In this document: positions 18,086-27,306 of the stretch, piece after piece
Layout of the letters: every line of letters starts with the position of its first letter
Position numbering within the stretch: position 1 is the stretch's first letter
Source of the DNA: Epilithonimonas zeae
Lineage (GTDB): Bacteria; Bacteroidota; Bacteroidia; Flavobacteriales; Weeksellaceae
NCBI RefSeq assembly: GCF_900141765.1
Contig: NZ_FSRK01000001.1
Location: forward strand, 1,364,001-1,428,000
Direction: 5' to 3'
DNA length: 64,000 bases
Position numbers and translations under genes: made by a program
The notes under the pieces: generated by a model
Seen by the model: the letters and a program-made list of their open reading frames with translations, nothing else
What the model was told of the DNA's origin: nothing
Database searches by the model: none

Positions 18086-18355
18086 TTATGCCAATTCATC
18101 ATTCCATTCTCTGATAGTCGTTTTTGCAATCAAACCTTCCTGAACAAAAGGGTCGCCATTTACAAAATCTTCCGCTGCTTGTCTGTCCACAAAAATTGCC
18201 ATTGCACCTTCGCCAGCATTAGCAAAAGCGCCTGTTCCAAGAACTCTTCCGGACTTTATAAATTCTGCTTCAAACTCTTCGTGGCGTGGAAACACAGCCA
18301 TAAATTCATCCATTGATTTGTCTGTTGCGTGCTCGTAAAATACTACTGCTTTCAT
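18086..18355 (-). CDS. YciI-family protein
   Basis: An 89-residue single-domain ferredoxin-like protein of the YciI family: FYEHATD with the conserved His-Asp type pair near the start, HEEFEAEFIKSGRVLGTGAF and a C-terminal VNGDPFVQEGLIAKTTIREW. YciI-like proteins are small enzymes or ligand binders of mostly unknown role. It lies 53 bases downstream of polA on the same strand. Confidence 0.85.
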   Translation of the reverse strand: MKAVVFYEHATDKSMDEFMAVFPRHEEFEAEFIKSGRVLGTGAFANAGEGAMAIFVDRQAAEDFVNGDPFVQEGLIAKTTIREWNDELA

Positions 18356-18407
18356 ATTGTATGTTTTTAATAATTAATCATTTATAACTTATAATTCATA
18401 ATTTCTA

Positions 18408-21242
18408 CTAATGTGCTTCCAACCAATTATCGCCAACGCCAACTTCCACCAAAAGCGGAACGCTTGTAGCAAATGCCGATTCCATTTCTTTTTTGATTAA
18501 GGATTTTGCAGTTTCTATTTCATCGATGGGAACTTCAAAAAGTAATTCATCGTGAACCTGCAAAAGCATTTTGGTTTCAAGATGTTGAGCTTCCAACTCT
18601 TTATCAATTTTTATCATTGCGAGTTTAATTATGTCTGCCGCACTTCCTTGGATTGGTGCATTCACGGCGTTTCTTTCGGCGTGAGCCTTAACTACAAAAT
18701 TGCTTGAATTAATATCTTTTAAATGGCGTTTTCTACCGAGAATGGTTTCTACATAACCGAAATCTTGAGCTTTTTTGACTTGCTCTGCCATATACTCTTT
18801 CAGTCTTGGATAATTCTCATAATAAGAATCGATCATTTTCTTGGCTTCCGATCTGGAAAGTCCGGTTTGTTCTGCTAAAGCAAAAGCACCTTGACCATAG
18901 ATAATCCCAAAATTAACGGTTTTTGCCTGACCTCTCTGAGTTTTCGTCACTTCTTCCAGAGGAATATCAAATAATTTTGCCGCTGTAGAAACGTGAATAT
19001 CTTCACCATTTTGGAAAGCCTTTATCATATTTTGTTCGCCGGAAATTTCTGCAATCAATCTTAATTCAATTTGAGAATAATCGGCAGAAATGATTTTTTT
19101 TCCTTCATCCGAAACAAAAGCACCACGAATCTGTTGTCCTCTCAAAGTTCGGATTGGGATATTTTGAAGGTTTGGATTCACACTTGCCAAACGTCCGGTC
19201 GCAGCAACGGTTTGAGCAAAAGTTGTATGCACACGGTCATCTTTTTTATCAATCTGACTCGGCAAAGCATCAACATAAGTCGATTTTAATTTTTGTAAAG
19301 TTCTGTATTCCAGAATCGAAGTGATGATTTCATGTTTTGAAGATAATTTTTGTAATACATCTTCTGAGGTTGCATATTGTCCGGTTTTGGTTTTTTTAGC
19401 TTTCGGATCCAATTGCATTTTATCAAATAAAATTTCTCCCAATTGCTTCGGTGAATTCATATTGAACTCTTCTCCAGACAATTCGAATATTTTTGATTCA
19501 AGAATTCTCAAATCATTTTCCAAATCTATACTTTCCTGAGCCAACCATTTTTCATCAAGTTTAACACCTGTCAATTCTATTTTAGCCAAAACTTTCATCA
19601 ATGGCATCTCAACATTGTAGAACAAATCCTCCAAATTTTCTTTGGCTAATTGCGGCGCAAATAATTCATATAATTGAAACGTAACATCCGCATCTTCCGC
19701 CGCATAATTGGTTTGAGTCACCAAATCAACTTCGCGAAGTGTCAATTGATTCTTCCCTTTTTTTCCAATCAAAGTCTCGATGGAAACAGGTTTGTAGTCT
19801 AGATACATTTCGGAAAGATAGTCCATTCCATGACGTCCGTCTGGATTCAGAAGATAATGGGCAATCATCGTATCGAACAATTTGCCCGTCACATCTATAT
19901 TATAATTCTGAAGAACTTTAGCATCATATTTCATATTATGAGCAATTTTCAGAACATTTTGATCTTCAAAAAACGGACGGAAAATCTCAACTGTTTCTTG
20001 TGCTTCTTCCTGATTTTCAGAAATCGGAACATAATAAGCCAAGCCTTTTTTGTATGAAAAACTCATTCCGATCAATTCAGCTTCCAGCTCATTAAGAGAA
20101 GTTGTTTCTGTATCAAAACACACCGCTTTTTGTTTGAGAAGGTTTTCTACAAGGATTTTCTGAGCTTTTGGAGAATCTATGTATTGATAAAGGTGATCAT
20201 TTTCTTCGATATTCGTTTTTGTCGTTGTTGCTTGTTCCAATTGTTCGAAACTTGCAAAAAGATCCATTGTACCGTTTTTATGAGACGCAACTTTTGTTTC
20301 AATTTTTCCAGCGACAGGATTATCTACTTCCATCAGCTCTTCCACATATTCTTTATTGGAGAATGCGCGGTAAAGATTTTCATAAAGTCTTCGGAATTCC
20401 AATTCATCAAAAATTTCTTTTACTCTTTCAAAATCCGGAATATCCAAATCATATTGTTCTTCTAAAAACTCTATCGGAGCATCACAAAGTATTGTTGCTA
20501 ACTTTTTGGATAATAAACCTCTTTCTGCACTGGCTTCAACTTTTTCTTTAAGTTTCCCTTTTAAAGTATGCGTATTTGCCAAAAGATTCTCCATTGATCC
20601 AAATTCCTGAATGAATTTCTTAGCTGTCTTTTCACCAACACCTTCCAAACCCGGGATATTATCCACAGCATCGCCCATCATTCCTAGATAATCGATGATT
20701 TGTTTTGGATCGTTGATCTCATATTTAGCTTTGACTTCTTCGACACCTAAGATTTCGATGTCACCACCTTTCAAGCCAGGTTTATAAATTTTGATATTTT
20801 CTGTTACCAATTGCGCAAAATCTTTGTCCGGTGTCACCATAAAAACCTGATAACCTTGCTTTTCTGCTTTGCAGGCAATTGTTCCGATAACATCATCTGC
20901 TTCATAACCTTCAACTCCCAAAATAGGAATATGCATTGCTTCCAAAATACTATTAATATAAGGTTTCGCCAACAAAATCGGTTCTGGCGTTTCCAAACGA
21001 TTGGCTTTATATTCTGCATAATCATCATGACGTACATTGGTTCTACCAACATCGAAAACAACTGCTAAGTGTGTTGGTCGGTCTCTTTTGATAAGCTCAA
21101 TCAATGAATTGGTAAATCCGAAGATTGCTGAAGTATTAATACCTTTAGTTGTAATTCTCGGATTTTTGATGAATGCAAAATAGCCACGAAAAATCATAGC
21201 GTAAGCATCTATAAGATATAATCTTTTGTCTGTTGAAGTCAT
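18408..21242 (-). CDS. polA: DNA polymerase I
   Basis: A 944-residue three-domain polymerase for repair and Okazaki fragment processing. Residues 1-~290 are the 5'-3' exonuclease (YLIDAYAMIFRGYFAF, GYEADDVIGT, DKDFAQLV, GVGEKTAKKFI). Residues ~350-530 are a 3'-5' proofreading domain whose acidic residues are intact (CFDTETTSLNELEAELIGMS, AHNMKYD, YAAEDADV). The polymerase follows with motif A (ADYSQIELRLIAEISGE), motif B (RGQAKTVNFGIIYGQGAFAL) and motif C (LLQVHDELLFEV). The start is ATG 21242; the longer frame at 21260 begins with TTG. Confidence 0.97.
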   Translation of the reverse strand: MTSTDKRLYLIDAYAMIFRGYFAFIKNPRITTKGINTSAIFGFTNSLIELIKRDRPTHLAVVFDVGRTNVRHDDYAEYKANRLETPEPILLAKPYINSILEAMHIPILGVEGYEADDVIGTIACKAEKQGYQVFMVTPDKDFAQLVTENIKIYKPGLKGGDIEILGVEEVKAKYEINDPKQIIDYLGMMGDAVDNIPGLEGVGEKTAKKFIQEFGSMENLLANTHTLKGKLKEKVEASAERGLLSKKLATILCDAPIEFLEEQYDLDIPDFERVKEIFDELEFRRLYENLYRAFSNKEYVEELMEVDNPVAGKIETKVASHKNGTMDLFASFEQLEQATTTKTNIEENDHLYQYIDSPKAQKILVENLLKQKAVCFDTETTSLNELEAELIGMSFSYKKGLAYYVPISENQEEAQETVEIFRPFFEDQNVLKIAHNMKYDAKVLQNYNIDVTGKLFDTMIAHYLLNPDGRHGMDYLSEMYLDYKPVSIETLIGKKGKNQLTLREVDLVTQTNYAAEDADVTFQLYELFAPQLAKENLEDLFYNVEMPLMKVLAKIELTGVKLDEKWLAQESIDLENDLRILESKIFELSGEEFNMNSPKQLGEILFDKMQLDPKAKKTKTGQYATSEDVLQKLSSKHEIITSILEYRTLQKLKSTYVDALPSQIDKKDDRVHTTFAQTVAATGRLASVNPNLQNIPIRTLRGQQIRGAFVSDEGKKIISADYSQIELRLIAEISGEQNMIKAFQNGEDIHVSTAAKLFDIPLEEVTKTQRGQAKTVNFGIIYGQGAFALAEQTGLSRSEAKKMIDSYYENYPRLKEYMAEQVKKAQDFGYVETILGRKRHLKDINSSNFVVKAHAERNAVNAPIQGSAADIIKLAMIKIDKELEAQHLETKMLLQVHDELLFEVPIDEIETAKSLIKKEMESAFATSVPLLVEVGVGDNWLEAH

Positions 21243-21355
21243 AGAAACAAAAGTAATCAATTGTTATCGATTTTGTGAATGGTTACATCGAAAAAATAAA
21301 AAATGTGTCTGTTAAAAAATCTTAAATTTTTATTACGAATAAGGAAATTTGGTTG

Positions 21356-21363
21356 TATTTTTG
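21356..21363 (+). promoter_or_regulatory. -7 box before the 191-aa lipoprotein
   Basis: TATTTTTG fits TAnnTTTG and lies 13 bases upstream of the ATG at 21377, which would leave a very short leader. Confidence 0.45.
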
Positions 21364-21376
21364 CAACATCAATACG

Positions 21377-21952
21377 ATGAAGAAAAACTACTCTTTTTAT
21401 TCTGTTTTTATCCTTTGCTTTTTAGTTTCCTGTGCCAGTTATGGGGACAGTCTTCTTTATTTTAATAAAGATGCAAAAATCAATGCTATAAAAACTGTTC
21501 TTTACTTTGAACCAGAGGTGTTTCCTGATATTACTGAGATTAAAGATCCTACATTTTCTGCTTTTTATAATGCAACTTCTGACAAGATGAAATCTATAGG
21601 AAATGTAAAATATTTGCAGGTCAACACTTCTATTCCTTTTGACGAAGTTGATTCTAAAACGGTAAAAGAAATCTGTAAAAATAATAATGCAGATGTTGCT
21701 GTTATACCAAAAGTAAAATATTTCAAAGTTGGCTTTGGAAAGTATGTGTTTTCTAATCAAGTGGTTGTAAGTTTGAAGCTTTATGATTCTAATGGTGATT
21801 TTGTAATGGAAACTTCCTACGATACTTATAAAGGAAATGCCAGATTGTTGGGAAGTGCAGAAAACTCTGTAATAATCGGTACAAAAGGAGCTATCCGAAA
21901 AATGGAAAAAGAACTGAGAAACCGACAAGTAATCCTAAGAAAAGCATCTTAA
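21377..21952 (+). CDS. hypothetical lipoprotein (191 aa)
   Basis: An ATG at 21377 gives a lipoprotein signal (MKKNYSFYSVFILCFLVSC). The longer frame from 21353 starts with TTG inside the promoter and is rejected. The mature part alternates strands and helices (KTVLYFEPEVFPDITEIKDP; NNADVAVIPKVKYFKVGFGK; YVFSNQVVVSLKLYDSNGDF) similar to small periplasmic proteins that assemble outer membrane complexes, but no family is assigned. It is upstream of mgtE on the same strand, separated by its own promoter. Confidence 0.75.
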   Translation: MKKNYSFYSVFILCFLVSCASYGDSLLYFNKDAKINAIKTVLYFEPEVFPDITEIKDPTFSAFYNATSDKMKSIGNVKYLQVNTSIPFDEVDSKTVKEICKNNNADVAVIPKVKYFKVGFGKYVFSNQVVVSLKLYDSNGDFVMETSYDTYKGNARLLGSAENSVIIGTKGAIRKMEKELRNRQVILRKAS

Positions 21953-21991
21953 TTTTACGTAATCTTAATACTTTTTTTCTTAAGATTTTAA

Positions 21992-21999
21992 TACTTTTG
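21992..21999 (+). promoter_or_regulatory. -7 box upstream of mgtE
   Basis: TACTTTTG fits TAnnTTTG. Transcription would start near 22004-22006, leaving no ATG/GTG/TTG in the mgtE frame before 22076. Confidence 0.45.
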
Positions 22000-22075
22000 C
22001 AATGCAAAAAAGTTAAGTATCGAGAATCAAGAAATCATATTAAATCCTGCGGATATTGCCGAATCCCTGAGCAAA

Positions 22076-23338
22076 TTGCCAGCGGAAGAACGTATTTTGC
22101 AGTTTTTGAAATTACAAAGATCTGAGAAGGCAGAAGTTTTCTCGCATCTTGACCCTGATTTTCAAGAAGATACTATCAGAAGTATTGCGAGTCACGAAGT
22201 TTCTGACATCCTGAACGAAATGTCGCCTGACGACAGAACTCAACTTTTTGAGGATTTTCCGGATGAACTAATCAAATATTCTATCAACCTTCTTAATCCG
22301 CAAGAGCGTAGAGTTGCCTTAAAACTTTTAGGCTACGAAGCGGATTCAATCGCACGTTTGATGACGCCTTATTATGTTCAGATCCGAAAAGAATGGACCG
22401 TTAAAAGATGTTTTCAGCAAATCAAAAAAGTTGGAAAGAAGGTAGAAACGCTCAATTTCCTCTATGTTGTTGATGAAAGAAATCGTTTGATAGACGATAT
22501 TACAATAGGTTCTCTCCTATTGGCTGATGAAGAACAATTGATTTCTGAACTTTGTGATGACCATTTTGTTGCAATCAAAACAACAACTTCCAAAGAAAAT
22601 GCAGTTCCGTATTTTGAGAAATATGATAGAAGTGCTTTGCCTATTATTACAGAAAATGGTGTTTTGGTGGGAATTGTGACTATCGATGATATCCTAGATC
22701 AAATTGAATCTCAAAATACTGAAGATATCCAGAAGTTTGGAGGTTTGGATGCATTGGATCTTCCTTACACACAAACTTCCGTTTTTGAAATGGTGAAGAA
22801 AAGAGGATTCTGGCTAGTTGTACTTTTCTTTTCCGAGATGTTGACCGCTTCTGCAATGGGACATTTTGAAGACGAAATCCAAAAGGCTGTTGTTTTAGCG
22901 TTATTTGTTCCACTAATTATTTCGAGTGGTGGAAACACGGGTTCGCAAGCTGCAACTTTGATTATCCGTGCAATGGCTCTACAAGAAATTGGACTGAAGG
23001 ATTGGTGGTACGTGATGAAAAAGGAGATCTTCACAGGGATTTTCTTGGGAAGTATTTTGGGAATTATAGGGTTCATGAGAATTGCTTTCTGGCAACAAGT
23101 CGGATTATTTAATTATGGAGAACATTGGACTTTTGTTGGACTAAGTATCGGCGTTTCTTTGATGCTAATTGTTCTTTGGGGAACAATTTCAGGATCGATG
23201 GTTCCTTTTGTTCTTAAAAAATTAAAACTTGATCCAGCGACTTCTTCTGCTCCTTTTGTCGCAACGCTTGTGGATGTTACAGGATTGATTATCTACTTCT
23301 CTGTTGCAGGATTGTTCCTTACGGGGAAACTTCTATAA
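22076..23338 (+). CDS. mgtE: MgtE-family magnesium transporter
   Basis: At least 420 residues: an MgtE N domain ([37 protein letters not shown]), two CBS domains ([40 protein letters not shown]) and five membrane helices with the pore signature ([20 protein letters not shown] and [16 protein letters not shown]). It imports Mg2+ under CBS/N-domain gating. The first usable start in frame is TTG 22076, but conserved N-domain sequence continues upstream to ~22013 ([19 protein letters not shown]) without a standard start codon. A single extra A in the A-run 22006-22011 would join it to ATG 22002. Confidence 0.9.
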   Translation: MPAEERILQFLKLQRSEKAEVFSHLDPDFQEDTIRSIASHEVSDILNEMSPDDRTQLFEDFPDELIKYSINLLNPQERRVALKLLGYEADSIARLMTPYYVQIRKEWTVKRCFQQIKKVGKKVETLNFLYVVDERNRLIDDITIGSLLLADEEQLISELCDDHFVAIKTTTSKENAVPYFEKYDRSALPIITENGVLVGIVTIDDILDQIESQNTEDIQKFGGLDALDLPYTQTSVFEMVKKRGFWLVVLFFSEMLTASAMGHFEDEIQKAVVLALFVPLIISSGGNTGSQAATLIIRAMALQEIGLKDWWYVMKKEIFTGIFLGSILGIIGFMRIAFWQQVGLFNYGEHWTFVGLSIGVSLMLIVLWGTISGSMVPFVLKKLKLDPATSSAPFVATLVDVTGLIIYFSVAGLFLTGKLL

Positions 23339-23387
23339 TTTGTTTAAATTTCTAATTGTAGGCAAATCTTCGACGTTGGCGTAGCGC

Positions 23388-23464
23388 GCCCCGGCCTGAG
23401 TGGAGCTCTTTTTCTTGAAAAGAAAAAAGCGGGAACGGAGGACGGATAAAGGCGCTCAAATAAT
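23388..23464 (+). repeat. dispersed structured element, copy A
   Basis: Starts GCCCCGGCCTGAGTGGA, has an A/T stem TCTTTTTCTT (23407) with AAGAAAAAAG (23420), then GCGGGAACGG and ends GCTCAAATAAT. It is much more GC-rich than its surroundings and is homologous in layout to elements at 38451 and 61947. It is the shortest of the three, with a loop of only 3 bases. Confidence 0.7.
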
Positions 23465-23474
23465 ATTTAAATAA

Positions 23475-23502
23475 AAATGCCACCTTATAAAAGATGGCAT
23501 TT
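23475..23502 (-). terminator. terminator of the pyrophosphatase gene
   Basis: AAATGCCACC (23475-23484) pairs with GATGGCATTT (23493-23502) with one mismatch; T-rich sequence follows on the minus strand. Confidence 0.65.
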
Positions 23503-23513
23503 GGTATTTTTGA

Positions 23514-24134
23514 TTATTTCAATTTTTCAACGAAATTATCTGTATAATCTTTTTGTGAGGCAATAATGACTTGTTTTGCCTGATCTGCGCCGTAAACCAA
23601 ATCTATTTTCACTTTTGCAGGTTCTGTTGGCAAGTTTTTGTAGCTCAAGAAATAGTGTAACAAACGGTTAACTTCTGCTTTTGGCAACTCAGAAATATCC
23701 CTGATGTGACCGTAAACCTGATCTTCTACCAGAACTGCAATAATCTTGTCATCAGCTTCTCCTTTGTCAATCATTTGGAAACCTCCAATTGGAATCGCCT
23801 GCAAAATAATGTTACCAGAAGTGAAATTGTGCGAGCTAAGAACGCAGATATCCAAAGGATCGTGATCGCCTTCTGTAACGTCTGTTGCGCCAGTTGAAAC
23901 CGCTAAATTCTTAACTTCATCCTCGCAATACGTTCTTGGAACGAAACCGTACATCGCAGGAATAATGTTGGAAAATTTCTGTGGACGATCCACTTTAAGA
24001 TAACCACTTTCTTTATCTACTTCATATTTTATAGTGTCCGTTGGAACGATTTCTACAAAAACGTTTACAATCTCAGGAGAATTTTCTCCAGCAGAAATCC
24101 CGTGCCAAGGATGTGCTTTAAAACTAGGAATCAT
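23514..24134 (-). CDS. ppa: family I inorganic pyrophosphatase
   Basis: A 206-residue soluble pyrophosphatase hydrolysing PPi to two phosphates. Active-site blocks are intact: KYEVDKESGYLKVDRP, YGFVPRTYCED, and the metal-binding EGDHDPLDICVLS (DxDPxD). IPIGGFQMIDKGEADDKIIAV is the next conserved block. There is no signal peptide. It lies 7 bases downstream of a membrane-anchored hypothetical gene, and they probably share a transcript. Confidence 0.95.
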   Translation of the reverse strand: MIPSFKAHPWHGISAGENSPEIVNVFVEIVPTDTIKYEVDKESGYLKVDRPQKFSNIIPAMYGFVPRTYCEDEVKNLAVSTGATDVTEGDHDPLDICVLSSHNFTSGNIILQAIPIGGFQMIDKGEADDKIIAVLVEDQVYGHIRDISELPKAEVNRLLHYFLSYKNLPTEPAKVKIDLVYGADQAKQVIIASQKDYTDNFVEKLK

Positions 24135-24141
24135 GTTTATT

Positions 24142-24651
24142 TTATATTATTTTGTTAAGTTCTTTTCTAAGATTCTCAATCGTGTCCGAAATGTAATCTT
24201 CGGAGTTAAGATAACTCATCAGGAAAACAGTTTTGAAGTCTTCTAATTTTGAGTTTTCATTCAGTTCCTCATAGGTTTTATGAAGGGCTTGGATGACGTT
24301 GTTTTTACTAGTCAAGATATCTTGCCAGGAAGATTTTGAAATGTAAAGTTGCTGGGAAGCATTGTATTCAAACTCTTCTGTGATATTTTTTTCAGTAAGA
24401 AAAACGAATTCGTGAGGCTGAAGACCTTTATCGAATTTCATTACAAGATTGGATGGCTTAAGTCTTTCTAAGAATAAAGTCATTCTTTCTAAAGCCTGAA
24501 GCTTGATCTCGCTGTTTGATTTTGTTGCAAGGAAATTGATTTCCTGTTTTTTGAGTCTGATAAAACTGTTAACGAATTGTTTCGCAAAAACCAAGAATGG
24601 CAATGCGATGATAACTGCAACAGCGTAAGGTAAATAATCTGAATCAAACAT
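24142..24651 (-). CDS. membrane-anchored hypothetical protein (169 aa)
   Basis: One N-terminal membrane helix (YAVAVIIALPFLVFAKQFVN) is followed by a soluble alpha-helical domain with conserved-looking segments KLQALERMTLFLERLKPSNL, PHEFVFLTEKNITEEFEYNA and SKSSWQDILTSKNNVIQALH. Proteins with this layout are found widely in Flavobacteriia as a DUF, with no known role. It precedes ppa with only a 7-base gap. Confidence 0.75.
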   Translation of the reverse strand: MFDSDYLPYAVAVIIALPFLVFAKQFVNSFIRLKKQEINFLATKSNSEIKLQALERMTLFLERLKPSNLVMKFDKGLQPHEFVFLTEKNITEEFEYNASQQLYISKSSWQDILTSKNNVIQALHKTYEELNENSKLEDFKTVFLMSYLNSEDYISDTIENLRKELNKII

Positions 24652-24700
24652 ATCTGAAATCGGATTGCAAAATTAATACTTTTTGACTTAATAAAGAATT

Positions 24701-25606
24701 TTAATTTAGAAAGAATAATTTCTTAATAATCTTCAAGATTAAGTTCTTTTTGCTAACCTGAATACAAGGATAAGGTTTCAATTCAGGTCGAAAACCACGG
24801 AAAAATTCTTCCACAGCAGGAATCTCGCTACCTTCAAAATCAAAGATTTTGGTTTCTATATTTTCAGCGATTACTTTATCTATTAAATAAGATGACCCAC
24901 TCAATTTTACATAGTCTCTTTCATTGTAAGTGCCTAATAGTGTCAAAGAATAGTCTTCTCTATAAACAGCAATCATATTAATCAATTTCTGATGATAGAA
25001 AAAACCGTAGAAATCTAATTTATCATTAAGATGAAATTTTGATAAAAGATTAATAAAGTCTTCCAAATCTTTAGCGTCTGCACCTAAGCCTGTACTTCTG
25101 ATAAAATTTTTAATAGTTTGTAAATCAAAATTTTTAATAATTTCAGAATTATCCAAAACTTCTTGATCTAACCTAAGTTTTCTTTTTCTTTTTGGTGAAT
25201 ATTTTTGTCTTACAGTTTCATATTTATCCGGAAAAATCAAGAAGTTTTTTCTTTTCTTTAATGGTTTTGAAAATGAATTAGCATCGTTGAATCCATAGTA
25301 GACAATTAAAAAATGTTTGACAAAATAAGTATAGAACAAATCATTTATTTCTGTGGAATCAATTTTGGAAAAAATGCCCAGTTGCTGACAAAGCTTAGGG
25401 TTAATGACAATCCTAATTCCAAATTTATAAATCAATGGAACGGGCATCACCGCTTCATAATCTTTATAAACCAGTAATTCCCAATTTTTATCTGTGCTAA
25501 TGTCTAAGAAAATACGTTCAGCGTATAATTTCTTCTGAACAGAATTTTCAATACATCTATTGTACTTTTCAAAATTAATTTCTTGATATTTCAATCGTTT
25601 AATCAT
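24701..25606 (-). CDS. GNAT/FemAB-like hypothetical protein (301 aa)
   Basis: A soluble 301-residue protein. The pattern RKNFLIFPDKYETVRQKYSP, a basic KRKRKLRL stretch, DLQTIKNFIRSTGLG, and the C-terminal IETKIFDFEGSEIPAVEEFF with RGFRPELKPYP resembles the GNAT-fold acyltransferases related to FemAB. In these, the FEGS-x-I-x-x-V-x-x-F-x-R-x-F block is typical. The substrate is unknown. It overlaps radC by 4 bases (ATGA), so it is translationally coupled. Confidence 0.65.
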   Translation of the reverse strand: MIKRLKYQEINFEKYNRCIENSVQKKLYAERIFLDISTDKNWELLVYKDYEAVMPVPLIYKFGIRIVINPKLCQQLGIFSKIDSTEINDLFYTYFVKHFLIVYYGFNDANSFSKPLKKRKNFLIFPDKYETVRQKYSPKRKRKLRLDQEVLDNSEIIKNFDLQTIKNFIRSTGLGADAKDLEDFINLLSKFHLNDKLDFYGFFYHQKLINMIAVYREDYSLTLLGTYNERDYVKLSGSSYLIDKVIAENIETKIFDFEGSEIPAVEEFFRGFRPELKPYPCIQVSKKNLILKIIKKLFFLN

Positions 25607-26280
25607 AAAATCCCTTCTTCTTTGAAACTATAAAATTTATTTTGAGCAATAATAATGTGATCTAGTAATTCTATATCCAACAAATTTCCAGCTTCATTAA
25701 TCTTATTTGTAATACTAATATCTTCCTGACTTGGCTTCAGACTTCCTGCAGGATGATTGTGTGCAACAATGATTCTAGTAGAAAAATGTTCCAAAGCTGT
25801 TTTGAAGATTACTCTTACATCAGCCACAGAATTTGCAATTCCACCTCTGAAAAGACAGGTTTTATATAAAATCTTGTTTTGATGATTCAGGAAAATCGCC
25901 CAGAATTCTTCTGTTGACAAATCTGAAAGATGTGGCTGCAAAACTTCAAAAACGTCTTTGCTGCTGGAAATCTGCTGTCTTTCGAGAACTTCCTGTTGAG
26001 ATTTTCTGTTCCCGATTTCCAACGCCGTTGCAATAGAAATAGCTTTTGCCTCACCTACTCCTTTGAACTTCATCAAATCTTTTATAGATAATTGACTTAA
26101 TCTGTGCCAGTTATTTTCTACCGAATTCAAAATTCTTCTTGCCAATTCTACAGCAGATTCCTCACGATTTCCACTTCCCATAATGATTGCCAGCAGTTCC
26201 GAATCGGAAACTGAAGCTTTCCCTTTCAACAGGAATTTTTCTCTTGGGCGGTCGTCTTCCGCAAGGGATTTTATACTCAT
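25603..26280 (-). CDS. radC: RadC-family JAB/MPN domain protein
   Basis: A 225-residue protein with an N-terminal UPF0758 helix-hairpin-helix part (DRPREKFLLKGKASVSDSEL, KFKGVGEAKAISIATALEIG) and a C-terminal metal-binding JAMM motif (VAHNHPAGSLKPSQEDISIT). RadC has a disputed DNA-repair role; the JAMM motif suggests a metalloprotease or nuclease-like fold. It overlaps by one base the preceding L,D-transpeptidase-like gene and by 4 bases the next gene. Confidence 0.92.
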   Translation of the reverse strand: MSIKSLAEDDRPREKFLLKGKASVSDSELLAIIMGSGNREESAVELARRILNSVENNWHRLSQLSIKDLMKFKGVGEAKAISIATALEIGNRKSQQEVLERQQISSSKDVFEVLQPHLSDLSTEEFWAIFLNHQNKILYKTCLFRGGIANSVADVRVIFKTALEHFSTRIIVAHNHPAGSLKPSQEDISITNKINEAGNLLDIELLDHIIIAQNKFYSFKEEGIL

Positions 26281-26879
26281 TAGTTATAGGCGTAAAGAAT
26301 TATTTTTTTGTTCGATTTGTCAATATGTTGCTCCAAAATCTTGAAAAAATCATCAGAAACCATTGGACAGCCAAAACTTAAACAAATATCTGTTTTTTGT
26401 TCAACATCTGGAACACAACTCAATCTGTGCAAAACAATAGCTCTTTTTCTCGCATTACTATTGGTTTCGTCTAATCCTGTTAATCGATATGATAAACCGA
26501 ATTGACCTTTATATTTCTCCTCAATTAAATATTTTCCTAAAGATGAACAATGAGAATTTTCCAAATTACTGAACTTCAAACCGTTCTTAGTTTTTCCATT
26601 TTCTGAGCCGTCGCCGTGGGCAACCAAAGCTTTTTGAAGAATTTTTCCGGTTTTAATATCAATGACGAAAAACCTGAATTTGGAAGATGCAATTGAAAAA
26701 TCAATTAAAAAAGCTTTATTAGAATTGTAATCTGAATCTTTTACAAAATCTTTTATTTCAGAGATTTTTTGAGAAAATTTATCTTCAGTGTTAATATAAT
26801 TAACCGATTGATTTTCCTGAGATTTTACCTCGCAGGAAATCAATAAAAATGATAAAAATATTAGTAAAAATGTTTTCAT
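26280..26879 (-). CDS. L,D-transpeptidase catalytic domain (YkuD_2-type) lipoprotein
   Basis: A 199-residue protein with lipoprotein signal (TFLLIFLSFLLISC). The mature domain has AHGDGSENGKTKNGLKFSN, IVLHRLSCVPDVEQ and the catalytic-site motif LSFGCPMVSDDFFK (SxGCP). The family cross-links or anchors peptidoglycan in the periplasm. The catalytic Cys is present; activity is inferred from the family. It is co-transcribed with radC (1-base overlap). Confidence 0.8.
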   Translation of the reverse strand: MKTFLLIFLSFLLISCEVKSQENQSVNYINTEDKFSQKISEIKDFVKDSDYNSNKAFLIDFSIASSKFRFFVIDIKTGKILQKALVAHGDGSENGKTKNGLKFSNLENSHCSSLGKYLIEEKYKGQFGLSYRLTGLDETNSNARKRAIVLHRLSCVPDVEQKTDICLSFGCPMVSDDFFKILEQHIDKSNKKIILYAYN

Positions 26880-26904
26880 TTGTGTTTAATAATGAAAGTA
26901 TAAT

Positions 26905-27306
26905 TTATTTTGCAATTACTTCAATTTTCGTATATCGAAAAACTTTTCCTTTTTTAGCTCCTTTATTTAATTGTTTATCTGTAAAATAATTTGGATAACC
27001 ATTTTCTTCAACCAAACTTCCTGTAAGTTTAACAATTAGGGGAAGATTATTACCTTTCCATAAATCACTGGCGTTTTTCACCCTATTATTAATCGGCTCT
27101 AAATAATAAAAATCATTCTTATTTTTCCAATTAGGACAAATACAACCAATTACATTGTAAGAAAATATTACAGTTGTTTTTTTCTTTTTTAACAGAGGTA
27201 TGTCTTTATTTAATTTTGATTTTGTATTGCGAATAGAGATATCTTGCGACAAAATCAAGTTCGGAATTAATAACAAGAGAACTAAAAATCTGTATAGTTG
27301 ATTCAT
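26905..27306 (-). CDS. secreted hypothetical protein (133 aa)
   Basis: Signal peptide ([20 protein letters not shown]) followed by a ~110-residue mature protein with a CIC motif ([11 protein letters not shown]), a [10 protein letters not shown] block and a strand-rich C-terminus. No family is recognised. It overlaps the lolD-type gene by 4 bases (ATGA) and so is translated with it, but nothing in its sequence ties it to lipoprotein transport. Confidence 0.65.
   Translation of the reverse strand: MNQLYRFLVLLLLIPNLILSQDISIRNTKSKLNKDIPLLKKKKTTVIFSYNVIGCICPNWKNKNDFYYLEPINNRVKNASDLWKGNNLPLIVKLTGSLVEENGYPNYFTDKQLNKGAKKGKVFRYTKIEVIAK

Noticed and set aside
20130-20551. Overlapping plus-strand frames of 111 and 127 aa in the polA gene
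   Set aside because: They are antisense shadows of the polA coding frame and lack domains.
21354-21376. Upstream start for the 191-aa lipoprotein gene (TTG at 21353)
   Set aside because: It lies in the promoter box and only adds residues before a perfect lipoprotein signal.
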